From: Areca catechu
Taxonomy: Eukaryota > Streptophyta > Magnoliopsida > Arecales > Arecaceae
Assembly: GCA_021397845.1 (NCBI GenBank)
Contig: CM038050.1
Location: 111,713,891 to 111,777,890, forward strand
Length of the DNA: 64,000 bases
Reading direction: 5' to 3'
In this document: in pieces, positions 22,799 to 33,709 of the stretch
Numbering within the stretch: the first letter of the stretch is position 1
How the letters are laid out: every line of letters begins with the position of its first letter
Translations under genes and position numbers: made by a program
Notes under the pieces: generated by a model
What the model was told of the DNA's origin: nothing
Seen by the model: only the letters and a program-made list of their open reading frames with translations
Databases searched by the model: none

Positions 22799-24058
22799 GT
22801 TTGGGCTTGGATTAGTTGTACTGGACTCCTGACCTGGTGGTCATTTAATCAATCAAATAAGGTGGTAGGATGTAGTCAAGCACATAAAGTGAAAATGGAC
22901 TACAGATTGCTAGACCTAGAGCCAAAATTAAATGGGTCTACACAACTTACACTTAACTCAATAGCTAATCCTTCCACTGGCCAGGTAAGAGGTGGGGTGG
23001 TGGGAGGCTCTCATTTCCTATGACATGGTCCTAATTAAAAACCACCAGTCCACTTAGGATGTTTACCTCTGGACCTTTAGCCTTAGACACCAGTTTTTAG
23101 TAATAGCTTGGGAATTAGGTGTACTAATTGGCCCACACAATTCGAACCTGACCTATTGGTGTCCCTAAACTCTCTAGAGCAATTAGGTTGCTAATTAATT
23201 TTAGTTAAGGCTTAGGTTCTGATGTTGGGTGGTTGTTTTGGGCCCAGGACAGGTGATGAAATCCTGCCATGATCTGATAGAGGAAATTGTCCTTAAAATT
23301 GATTAAATGAGATGATGAACACACTATGAGCCCTAATGCAACTAATAACAATCAAAAAAATAAAATATTTTTTGGTCTTTTATGAGATGGCAAATTAAGT
23401 TTAAGTGGGTTAAGTTAGTAAACAAACTTGGGCTTGGGTGAGGTAGGGTTTGGAAGTTGATTAGGTTTGGTTTGACCAAGTATGCAGAACAGAAATTAGG
23501 ATTTGATTTGATGCAAAATTTGGTTCAGTTTTTGGTGTAGAGAAAAATCAAAAAAAACTCAAGACAGAGGATGAATAGTGTAGATGATCCCTACCAAATT
23601 TTATGTAGAGAAAAATTCAGATGATGATGCAAAACCTAGGGATTTCTGACTATATGCAGAAGTTCAAGATTTCTGTTAGGGTTTCTAAAATGCAGATATT
23701 TTTTAATATATGTTTATTTTGATAAAAATAATTAAGAATTATGATAATTATTAGTACTAAACAAAGAGAATGTCAAGCAAATTTCAACCAAAAATAAAAT
23801 TTCTAAGATGATTAATTAGACCGAAACTCAGACACCTAATGCAGAGATAGGATGCAGAAGTTTCTAGGGAAGAAAAAATAGGTGTAAAAAATTCTATATG
23901 CTACAATAAATCATGAGAAGATTCTAAAAAATATTATAAATTATGTGGAATCCATAAAAAAAAGAACTAAGATTTTATGATTTATCTACATGTAGAAACA
24001 GTAAAAACAACAAACTATGTATGAGAATTACGGGATGCAAAAACTAGCCTTAAAACAT

Positions 24059-24070
24059 GCTCTGATACCA
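24059..24070 (-). promoter_or_regulatory. E2 primer-binding site (initiator Met tRNA)
   Basis: The minus strand reads TGGTATCAGAGC, two bases from the LTR end at 24073. Confidence 0.88.
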
Positions 24071-24072
24071 AA

Positions 24073-25337
24073 TGATGCAGGACTATTCATGCATGCCAAT
24101 TATTTTTTTGTTATTAGGCACTAAGTTAGAAGTTTGTATCCTGAATTTCAAGCTAAGATATTAAGTAGGGAATTCCATAGAAAATCTGAAGCATAGGCAT
24201 GCAGAAATAAACCCAAAAAGTGAAGAAACAAGACCACCAAGGCTAAGAAGCCCTGGTTAGGACTAGCTCTTTTGCAATACCACTACCAGAGGAGTCTAGG
24301 GGGTGTACCTGGTAGAAATTTAAAGATCGATCCATGAAGAGTTCGCTCTATGCTCTCGGATGTGGCCTGAAAAACAAGCTATCGACCCTATGGATTTGCG
24401 GCATTTAGTATGGTGACCCGAAAGCTTGTCAGATGGAATCCTTGGATTTGTGAACTCTGAGGGACCTTCAAATCACCACTCATGAGTTAGATAAATAAGA
24501 AAAAGTAGGCTAGATGGTTGAAAGAAGAAGAAGAGGAAGAGGCTTAAGGATGGCGGCCAAGAGATGAAGAAGGCTGGCGGCTTGGAGGTAGGGAGTAGGG
24601 ATCATACAGATATCCTTAATCACACAGAAATTCACTCAAAATTTTAAGAAAAACTCAAGAGAATTTCATTCATAATAATTTATCATTAGTTACAAGAGGG
24701 TGGAGGGGTGTGGTATTTATAGATGTTCCCATGCCCTCTCCTAGTTTGGAAAGGATTACAAACTTTGATAAAGAGAAGGATTACAAAGTGGCCTAGAACT
24801 AGGATTACACAATTTGAGTAGAAATAAAATAAAATCTCCAAGTTAGAAGTGGATTCTTCTCCTTCTTTGACTTGGTCAAGGGGCTTCCTTGTTGGGTTGG
24901 AAAGGAATATTCTTTCCTTTGACCTAGTCTTCCTCTTGGGCACCTGGGCTTGTCATGATTGGCCTGGGGCACCAACTGCTTATGGGCTTCTGGCCTAGGG
25001 CACCTGGGGGCAGTATATTTCTTGGGAATCTTGGTCTCTTGGGCTTGGATGCCTAATTGAACTTGGGCTTGACTTTAGGGCAGCAAGGGGCATCTCCAAC
25101 ATGGGCTTGAGTGGCCTCTAAAGAGCATTAGCACATCGGCTTGATCCTAGTGGGCTGGAAACCCTGGGCTGGGATGCTGGAAGAATATTCTTGGTCCTTG
25201 GTATCTTTTATAGACTTACTTTGTCCTGGGATCCTGGTGAGGACTTTACCTGATGCTCCTCTTCTTGTACAAAATTTTTAAAGAACATAACTTACTGGAC
25301 TCTTATAGGACTCAATTGGACTGGATTGAGGTTAAGA
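24073..25337 (-). repeat. E2 right (5') LTR, truncated
   Basis: It starts TGATGCAGGACTATTCATGC and aligns with the left LTR up to GGATTGAGGTT. At about 25337 it jumps to AAACCCTAGCTTTGATACCA, the primer-site region of an E1 core. The TATA box is at 24721-24714. Confidence 0.82.
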
Positions 25338-25364
25338 AACAAACCCTAGCTTTGATACCAAAAC
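25338..25364 (-). other. Residual E1 core with primer site
   Basis: Only the last 27 bases of an E1 core remain, including TGGTATCAAAGC on the minus strand, before LTR copy b. One deletion from inside the E2 right LTR to here would explain the missing E2 end, the missing part of LTR a and the missing core. Confidence 0.7.
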
Positions 25365-27036
25365 TGATGCGAAACGAACCCCGATCAGGATTATTTTAGA
25401 GGGTTGATCGTTGGTCGCTAGGAAATGACCCTTAGGCTAGGTTTAACTCCAAATTATTTAAACCCAATTATTCAAAAGAAACACATATTTTTTTCTTTCT
25501 TTCTTTCTTTTTTCATTTTTTTCTCTCTTTTTTTTAGCTATGATCTAATATCTATGTAGCTTTGAAAGTTATGCAGCTTTGAAAGTTGCGTAGCTTTGAG
25601 TTTTGTGTAGTTTTGAGATCCATGCGAAAGTTGGCAATAGTGAATGGATCTGCTTTCATGTTCGTGCGCTAGTGCTCTGCTCCACGAACCGATGAATGGT
25701 AGAACAGGGGAGGTCTTCAGAGGATAGAACCGTCGAGTTTTGTCAGTGATGGTGCTAGGAAGGAAGCGGCAGCATGGAGGTAGTGGCGCGACTCCATTAT
25801 TGGCGACAATTCGGCGATTGAGTGGCTTCGATAGTGGTGGATTTGATCTAATGGACGGCAAAGGGAACGGGCAGCTGATAGGAGGCAGGGAGGAGATCTA
25901 GTAGGGAGATTAGGGATCAAATGTGCTTGCAGAGATGGGCGACATGGTACAGGTCCTTCGGCCCAGGCACTGGCACGTCGGGGCGATGGGAATGCCGGGG
26001 CATCGATCCGTATTCTCGGGTATCAAGCGGCAAGCGGCGATGGTCTTGTGATGGCAGTAGTGAATGGGATCCGGTGATGAAGGGCATGGGCAGATCTGGG
26101 CTATGTCAGACCGATGGAAGGAGGAGGAGGCCAGGGCAAGAACTTTGGTCTTGGCTTGGATCTTACGGATCGGTGTCGGTGGTGCAAGGCGATGGTTGCG
26201 GGCATCATAGGGAGATCTGTGCACAGGGGGTTCTAGTGGGTGGTCAAATCCGGGGAAGGACTGATGCTCGAGTGGATCCGGGAAATCGCTCGGTGGTTGA
26301 TTCACATATTTGAAGGAGAAAGAAAATAGAGATGGGAAAGTGGAAAGAACATCGATGAAAAAAAAAGAGATGAAAAGGTAGATTTGGAAAAGAAATTACA
26401 GGGCTTCTCACCCTTCTCCTACCTAGAGAAACAAAGGTTGGGGACCCTTCTCCTACTTAGAGAAACAAAGGTTGGGTCCCTTCTCCTACTCGAAGAAACG
26501 AATGTTGGGGCGCCCTTCTCCTACCCAGAGAAACAAAGGATAGGGCCCTTCTCCTACCCGGAGAAATAAAGGTCTCCTAACCGGAGAAACAAAGCAAAGG
26601 ATCTCTTTTCAATAATTCATCATCCATCTTTTTTATTTGATCAATAAAATAATTAAATAGACTAATTTGAGATATCTGATATCCTAATCTCAAATACCTC
26701 AACCTCAATCCTAACATATTCAAACTATTTATTTTAAAAAATTAAACTAATCTAACTAAGGGATAAAATAAATCCTAAATCATCGAAATAAACCAATCCT
26801 AAAATAATGGTAAATTCATGTGATCGAGGTACTGCATCGGGAATCGTATTCATCAAAATGTGTGCCTCATCGACTTTAGGATATGGGGCTTCATGGTTTG
26901 GGCTGGATTGGCTTCAAGTTCTGGGCTAGGTTGGGTACAGGTTCTGGGCTAGGCTGGCTTCAGGTTCTGGGCTGAGCTAGGCTTCAGGTTCAGGGCTTGG
27001 CTGCTTCAGATTCTGGGCTAGTTGATGTCCCCATCA
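25365..27036 (-). repeat. E1 LTR copy b
   Basis: It is 1,672 bp, from TGATGCGAAACGAACCCC to GATGTCCCCATCA. It contains a CTTT tract (about 25494-25525), an AGCTTTGA block (25535-25615) and a run of 30-34-bp hairpin units (26398-26590). Open frames of 107-131 codons on both strands have no similarity to known domains and recur with stops in other copies. Confidence 0.88.
26398..26590 (+). repeat. Tandem hairpin units in LTR b
   Basis: Five to six units of about 33 bp built on CTTCTCCTACCCGGAGAAAC. TTCTCC and GGAGAA pair around the 5-base loop TACCC; several units have point changes in the arms. Confidence 0.85.
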
Positions 27037-27196
27037 TTTTCTTGAGGTGGGGAGAACCCGACTCCATCGAGTCAAGCTTCAGCAATCTTTTGGTTCCATG
27101 ATGCAAGGCCTATAGACTAAATTTGTTTTTATACAAATAATGCAATTAAAAATAAAATTGACTAGCCTAGCTTAACCCTCGCTTTGATTCCAAAAT
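27037..27196 (-). other. E1 core between LTRs b and c (160 bp)
   Basis: On the minus strand a primer-site variant (TGGAATCAAAGC) lies next to LTR c, and CACCTCAAGAAAA, a weak polypurine tract, lies next to LTR b. No reading frame is present. Confidence 0.8.
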
Positions 27197-28871
27197 TGAT
27201 GCGAAACGAACCCCGATCAGAATTATTTTAAAGGGTGGGTCGTTGGTCGCTAGGAAATGACCCTTAGGCTAGGTTCAACTCCCAATTATTTAAACCCAAT
27301 TATTCAAAAGAAACACATATTTTTTTCTTTCTTTCTTTCTTTTTTTATTTTTTTCCTCTCTTTTTTCTAGCTTTGCTCTAATATCTATGTAGCTTTGAAA
27401 GTTATGCAGCTTTGAAAGTTGTGTAGCTTTGAGTTTCGTGTAGTTTTGAGATCCGTGTAGAAGTCGGCTACAGTGAATGGATCTGCTTTCATGTTTGTGC
27501 GCTGTGCTTTACTCCACGGACCGATGAATGGTAGAACAGGGGAGGTCTTTAGAGGGCAGATCCAGTGAATTTTGTCGACGATTGTGCTGGGAAAGCAGCA
27601 GCAGCATGGTGGCGGTGGCACGAATCCATTAATGGCGATAGTTTGGTGATTGAGTGGCTCGGATAGCGGCAGACTTGATCTGATGGACGGCAAAGGGAAC
27701 GGGTGGCTGACAAGAGGCATGGAGGATATCCAGTAGGGAGATGAGGGATCGAACGTGCTGGTGGAGATGGGTGGAATGGTACACAGTCCTTCGGCCTAGG
27801 CACGGGTGTGCCAGGGTGATGGGCATGCCGAGGCATCGATCCGTCTTCTCGAGTATCAAGCAGCAAGTGGCGATGGTCTTGTGATGGCAGTAGTGAAAGG
27901 GATCCGACGATGAAGGGAACGGGCAGAACTGGGCTATGTCAGATTGATGGAAGGAGGAGGAGGCCGGGGTGAGAACTTTGGCCATGGCTTGGATCTTCTG
28001 GATCCGTATTGGTGGTGCAAGGCGATGGTTGTGGGCATCGCGTGGAGATCTGTGCACAGGGGGTTCTAGCTGTTGGTCAAATCCAGAGAAGGACTGATGC
28101 TCGAGCGGATCCGGGAAATGGCTCGGTGGTTGATTCACAAATTCGAAGGAGAAAGGGAATAGAGATGGGAAAGGGGAAAGAACAGTGATGAAAAAAAAAG
28201 AGACGGAGTGGTAGATCTGGCAAAAAAATTGCAAGGCTTCTCTCCCTTCTCCTACCCGGAGAAACAAAGGTTGGGCACCCTTCTCCTACCCGGAGAAACA
28301 AAGGTTGGGTCCCTTCTCCCATTCAAAGAAACGAATGTTGGGGCACCCTTCTCCTACCTGGAGAAACAAAGGATAGGGCCTTTCTCCTACCCGGAGAAAT
28401 AAAGGGCTCCTAACCAGAGAAACAAAGCAAAGGATCTCTTTTCAATAATTCATCATCCATCTTTTTTTATTTGATCAATAAAATAATTAAATAGTCTAAT
28501 TTGAGATATCCGATATCCTGATCTCAAATACCTCAACCTCAATCCTAACACATTCAAACTATTTATTTTAAAAAAATAGACTAATCCAACTAAGGGATAA
28601 AATAAATCCTAAAGCATCAAAATAAACCAATCCTAAAACAATGGTAAATTCATGTGATCGAGGTACTGCATCGAGAATCGTATTGCATCAAAATGTATGC
28701 CTCATCAACTTCAGGATATGGGGCTTCAGGGTTTGGGCTGGGTTGGCTTCATGTTCTGGGCTAGGTTGGCTACAGGTTATGGGCTAGGCTGGCTTCAGGT
28801 TCTGGGCTTAGCTGGGCTTCAGGTTCCAGGCTTGGCTGCTTCAAATTCTAGGCTAGTTGATGTCCCCATCA
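27197..28871 (-). repeat. E1 LTR copy c
   Basis: It is 1,675 bp with both ends intact (TGATGCG ... CCCCATCA). Hairpin units lie at 28240-28432 and a CTTT tract at about 27325-27350. Reading frames inside, up to 212 codons, are LTR sequence without domains. Confidence 0.88.
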
Positions 28872-29031
28872 TTTTTCTGAGGTGTGGACAACTCGACTCC
28901 ATCAAGTCAAGCTTCATCAATCTTTTGGCTCCAGGATGCAAGGCCTGTAGACTAAATTTTTTTTTATACAAATAATGTAATTAAAAATAAAATTGACTAA
29001 CCTAGCTTAACTCTCGCTTTCATACCAAAAC
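28872..29031 (-). other. E1 core between LTRs c and d (160 bp)
   Basis: Nearly the same as the b-c core. The primer site has decayed to TGGTATGAAAGC on the minus strand. Confidence 0.8.
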
Positions 29032-30127
29032 TAATGCGAAACGAACCCCGATCAGGATTATTTTAGAGGGTGGATCGTTGGTCGCTAGGAAATGACCCTT
29101 AGGCTAGGTTCAACTCCCAATTATTCAAATCCAATTATTCAAAAGAAATATTTTCTTTCTTTCTTTCTTTCTTTTTTTGATTTTTTTCTCTCTTTTTTTT
29201 AGCTTTGCTCTAATATCTATGTAGCTTTGAAAGTTATGCAGCTTTGAAAGTTGTGTAACTTTGAGTTTCATGTAGTTTTGAGATCCGTGCGGAAGTCAGT
29301 AACAGTGAACGGATCTACATTCATGTCCGTGCACTAGTGCTCTACTCCACGGACCGATGAATGGCTGAACAGGGGAGGTCTTCAGAGGGTAGATCCGGTG
29401 AGTTTTGTTGACGATGGTGCTGGGAAGGCAGCGGTAGCATGGAGGTGATGGCGCGACTCCATTAACGGTGACAGTTTGGCGATTAAGTGGCTCAGATAGC
29501 GATGGACTTGATCTGATGGATGGCAAAGGGAACGGGCGGATGACAGGAGGCAGGGAGGAGATCCAGGAGAGAGATGAGGGATCGAACGTGCTGGAGGACA
29601 CGGGTGGCAAGGTACACAGTCTTTCTACCCAGGCACGAGTGTGCCAGGGCGTCGATCCATCTTCTCGGGTATCAAGCGACAAGCGGCGATGGTCTTGTGA
29701 AGGCAGTAGTGAAAGGGATCCGGCGATGAAGGGCACGGGCAAATCTGGGCTATGTCAGACCAATGGAAGGAGGAGGAGGCCGGGGCGAGAACTTTGGCCT
29801 TGGCTTGGATCTTCCGGATCGGTGTCGTTGGTGAAAGGCGATGGTTGCGGGCATCGCATGGAGATCTGTGCATAGGGGGTTCTGGCTGTTGGTCAAATCC
29901 GGGGAAGGACTGATGCTCGAGTAGATCCGGGAAATGGCTCGGTGGTTGATTCACAGATTCGAAGGAGAAAAGGAACAGAGATGGGAAAGGGGAATGAACA
30001 GTGATGAAGAAAAAAAAAAGAGATGGAGAGGTAGATCTGGAAAAAAAATTGTAGGGCTTCTAACCCTTCTCCTACCCAGAGAAACAAAGGTTGGGGACCC
30101 TTCTACTACCTGGAGAAACAAAGGTTT
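29032..30127 (-). repeat. E1 LTR copy d, first segment
   Basis: It starts TAATGCGAAACG (TG changed to TA) and runs to the second hairpin unit, where Sire-A is inserted at AGGTT (30123-30127). It includes a CTTT tract near 29153-29177. Confidence 0.85.
30123..30127. repeat. Target duplication AGGTT of Sire-A (right copy 41174-41178)
   Basis: AGGTT flanks both ends of 30128-41173 and occurs once at the matching place in other E1 LTRs (GAAACAAAGGTTGGG). Confidence 0.92.
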
Positions 30128-31844
30128 GTTGACCCCTCAAGTGATTTTGATGATAACCAAATATTAGAGCATGTACATTTATTTCTGACAACTCTTCAAG
30201 TGTTTGACAAGTTTTTGTAGGATGTATGACATGTTCAAACTTCAACTCCTACATTTCTAATTTCTTGTTTGAGTTGTGTTGGAAATATTTTTGTAAAGAA
30301 GAACCCAATGAAAATGCTAAGAAAAATCAAATAAAAAGGGTTACTTCTGTGAGTGTGTGTGAGACATGAGTTTTAGTTTGAGTTGGTTTATGTAAAATTA
30401 TAAAAGAGTTGGTGAGAGTTTCTTTAAGTTCAAATGTAAAAATTTTGAAGAAGACACTCGAGCTGATCTAAGTGAAGAAGAGCCGACTCTACTTACTGTC
30501 ACGTAGCAAGGATTCTAGAAAGCAGCAATCCGAGCCGACTCGATGAAAAGCGAGCAGACTCTAGTGAATCCGAGTCGACTGGAATCAGTCTGAGCCGACT
30601 CCTCTAGAGTCCATTTCCTAAAGTATTTTTAGAACAGTCAGGTGAGCCGACCCGACCCAGAAAGAGCCGACTCTTCCAGACCTAATTTTGAAAGCCTGAG
30701 AAAGCGAGCCAACCTGAACTGCATCAAGCCGACTCTTCCAGTGTATGCTTTTTTCGAACCTGAGAAGAAGAGCCGACCCAAGCTGAAAATAGCTGACTCC
30801 TCGAGTTCAAGTTTTTCAAGTTTCAAGTTTGAGACGACCCGAGCTATCAAGAGCTGACTCGTCTAGAGTGACATTCTGCGCCATGAGACATAAAGCCGAC
30901 TACATTGAAGATTTGGCGACTCGACCTATCGACTCGAAGGATCCGAGCCAACTCGAATGTTATTTTTAGGTATCTAATGGCTAGTTCTAGAATTTATTTT
31001 TGGATGCTAAAAGGTGCTCCAATGGTCACAAATCATTTCCCAACGGTCTACAATGTCTAGAACTACCTTGGGATGATGGAAGACTTTAAATTTGAAGGAT
31101 TTGAACTACCTAAAAGCAATTATTAAGAAAGTTCTTCAAAGAATAGAGAGCTTCATTGAATATCCTACCAACCAACAGCACAAGAGCATTCAAGTCAAGC
31201 TTTCAAGTCTTCACCAACTCTAAATTTGAAGCTTGAAGCAATTTTAGAAAGAAGTCACGGAAGTCATTAAAGCTTATTCAAGTGCATTCAAGTGGACTTC
31301 CAATAAGCTGCACCGGCAACTATCTGACAACTTGAGTTTGTAATCTTTGTTGCATTTATTTTCAATTCAATCTTTGAATTGTTGGGTTATTGGTGAACCC
31401 GATTGAAAAACCAAATAGGTTCTTGGTGAGCCTTGTTAAAACCAAGGGTTAGGTTCTTGGTGATCCTGTGAAAACCAGGTTGGGTTTCTTTGGTGAGCCT
31501 GTCGAAATCAAAGGGTGTTGGATTTTCTTTGGTGATCCCGTAAAATCAAAGTGTAGAGGTTTTGGATTGTGATCCTGTAAAACAATCCTACTATATTTGG
31601 GTATGAATATAGTGGAAATCCTAAGTGGTATCTTGGGTAGTGGATGTAGGAGCTGGGTTGCTCCGAACCACTATAAATTTGATGTGTTTGTGTTGTGCTT
31701 TCTCTACTCTGTTTAGCTTCTGCATTTTATAACTCTATCATAGCACCTACCACTTGCAAAGGATTTTGAATTGCACATTACTTGCTTTAAAGTTTTTTAA
31801 ATTTTCAATTCATCCACCCCTCTTGGGTAGCCACCTGCACAATA
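30128..31844 (+). repeat. Sire-A 5' LTR
   Basis: It is 1,717 bp, from TGTTGACCCC to CACAATA (CA changed to TA). Between 30460 and 30960 are more than a dozen GAGCCGACTC/GAGTCGACTC-like motifs. It is clearly alike with the 3' LTR throughout, with scattered substitutions. Confidence 0.92.
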
Positions 31845-31846
31845 AC

Positions 31847-31858
31847 TGGTATCAGAGC
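31847..31858 (+). promoter_or_regulatory. Sire-A primer-binding site (initiator Met tRNA)
   Basis: TGGTATCAGAGC, two bases after the LTR end. Confidence 0.92.
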
Positions 31859-31888
31859 AGTGTCTCGATTACATTAGAGTTAAGATTG

Positions 31889-33709
31889 ATGGTTCATCCC
31901 ATGAGTACATCCTTGGTGGAAGGCCAGTCAACTAATAGACCCCCATTATTCATAGGCACAAATTATGCATATTGGAAAGCTTGAATGAAAATCTATATTC
32001 AAGCTATTGATTTTCAATTATGGAAGGTCATTCTTAAAGGGCCAAGTATTTCCATGATCAAAGTTGATGGCATGGATGTCCCTAAGCCTGAAGAGGACTG
32101 GGATGAACACGACATGAAATTAGGAGAATTGAATGCCAAAGCCATGAACTTTCTTTACGGTGCTTTGGATTGAAATGAGTTTAATCGAATTTCATTTGCT
32201 CCTTAGCGAAGGAAATTTGGGATAAACTTGAGGTGAACCATGAAGAAACTTCACAAGTGAAAACCTCAAAGATAAATCTTTTAGTGCACAATTATGAATT
32301 GTTTAAGATAGAGCCTAATTAAAGTATTTCTGCCATGTACACTAGATTTATAGATATTATTAACGGTTTGAAAATTCTTGGCAGGATATATTCAAATACT
32401 GATTTAGTACAGAAAATCTTGAGATCACTTCCTGACAAATGGGATTCTAAAGTCTTTGCCATTCAGGAAGCCAAAGATTTAAATGTTTTATCAATGGATG
32501 AATTAATGGGATCTCTCATCACTCACGAATTAGCCATGCAGCATAGAACGGATGATGATTAGAAAAAAAAAAAGATAATCACATTCAAAGCTGCACTAGA
32601 ATCAAAAGATGATGAAGAGACTGAAGATGACTCCTCCTCCGAAGATGATCTTGAAGATGAAGACATTGCAATGGTCGTTAGGAGATTCAAAAAGTTTATG
32701 GGAAAGAAGAAAGGTAGATACAACAGAAAATTCCATAAACGATGAGAGCATTCAAAAGAAAAGGACAAGGACAAAGATAAAGATAAAAAGCAAGTCCCCA
32801 CCTGCTATGAATGTAAGAAACCGGGGCACATTCGTCCGGACTGTCCTCAACTAAAGAAATTCTTCAGAAAGAAGAAAAAAAAAAGCGATGGTTGCCACGT
32901 GGAGCAATAGAGAAGACTCCACTTCAACTGAAGAAGAAGAGACCACCAAAACAACAAATCTATGTCTAATGGGTCTCGAGGATGAGGTAAATTCCCCCGA
33001 TGCTCAAGTTGAATTTACTTTTGAAGAATTAAATTCTGCATTCCATGATTTGCTGTCTGAATTTAAAAAAGTAGGAGTAAAGATCAGATCATTAAAGCAT
33101 ATCAATGATTGTTTACTCAAAGAGAAAAATGAAATTTTAGATAAGAACAGATTACTACAAAAAGAATTTCATACCTTTTTTGAAAAATGTAATGCTTTGA
33201 AAATTGAGAATAGAGAAGTTCAAGATAAAAATAATGTTTTGATAAAAGAAAACAATGAACTAAAAAAGGAGGTTGAAAAACTCAAGTCACTTGTTGAAAA
33301 ATTAATTTTATCTTCTAATAAGCTTGAATTAATTCTTAAAGAACAAAGAATTTCTGGAAACAAAGTTGGAATAAATTTTAATGCTTCAAATTTAAATTAT
33401 GTTTCAGCTACTACTTTTGTGAGACAAAAGGATTTTGTTTCCAAGTTTACCTCTCGTAAAACCTTTGTTACAAAAGACTCTATTTCCAATTCAAAACTTG
33501 CTATTTCTGCATCCAGAATTTCAAAGTTAAAATCATTCCAAAATTCTAAAATTAAATGTTTTACTTGCAAGGAGTTAGGACATAAAGCCTTCAACTACAA
33601 TACTATTAGAAATGCCCATAATAAAAGAAAAATTTGGGTTCCTAAGGAGACCACCTCAACTAACCTGAAAGGATCCAAGTTAGCTTTGATACCTAAAAGC
33701 ACTCCTTGA
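31889..33709 (+). pseudogene. Sire-A gag
   Basis: It starts at ATG 31889 (MVHPMSTSLVEGQSTN), like the gags of Sire-B and Sire-C. The UBN2/copia gag fold follows (FIGTNYAYWKA; MYTRFIDIINGLK). A zinc knuckle CYECKKPGHIRPDC is at 32803-32844. A Lys/Glu/Asn-rich coiled-coil stretch spans about 33050-33340. A second knuckle at 33558-33600 ends in Tyr instead of Cys. Breaks: stops at 31982 and 32171, frameshifts between 32200 and 32335 and between 32560 and 32890. The frame ends in TGA (33707-33709), just before a TTTTCTTGCAG sequence. Confidence 0.9.

Larger units (their letters stand above)
6601..25337 (-). mobile_element. E2: deletion derivative of a gypsy-type LTR element, minus strand
   Basis: Its left LTR is 6601-21164 (interrupted by MULE-K; about 1.63 kb net). 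Its core is 21165-24072, and its right LTR starts at 24073 and is truncated near 25337. The core keeps only the N-terminus of a gag-like protein and the C-terminal end of integrase, so most of pol is gone. Ends (TGATGC...CCCCATCA), the first core bases after the LTR and the primer-site region resemble those of E1. The right target duplication is lost with the truncated LTR. Confidence 0.75.

Noticed and set aside
26045..30170. Repeated 80-212-codon frames in the E1 block that look like a gene family
   Set aside because: They recur at the same place of each LTR, on both strands, with different breaks in each copy. The similarity comes from LTR identity, not from protein selection.
32559..32801. 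Minus-strand 80-codon serine-rich frame in Sire-A
   Set aside because: It is the shadow of the acidic GAT/GAA-rich part of gag on the other strand.
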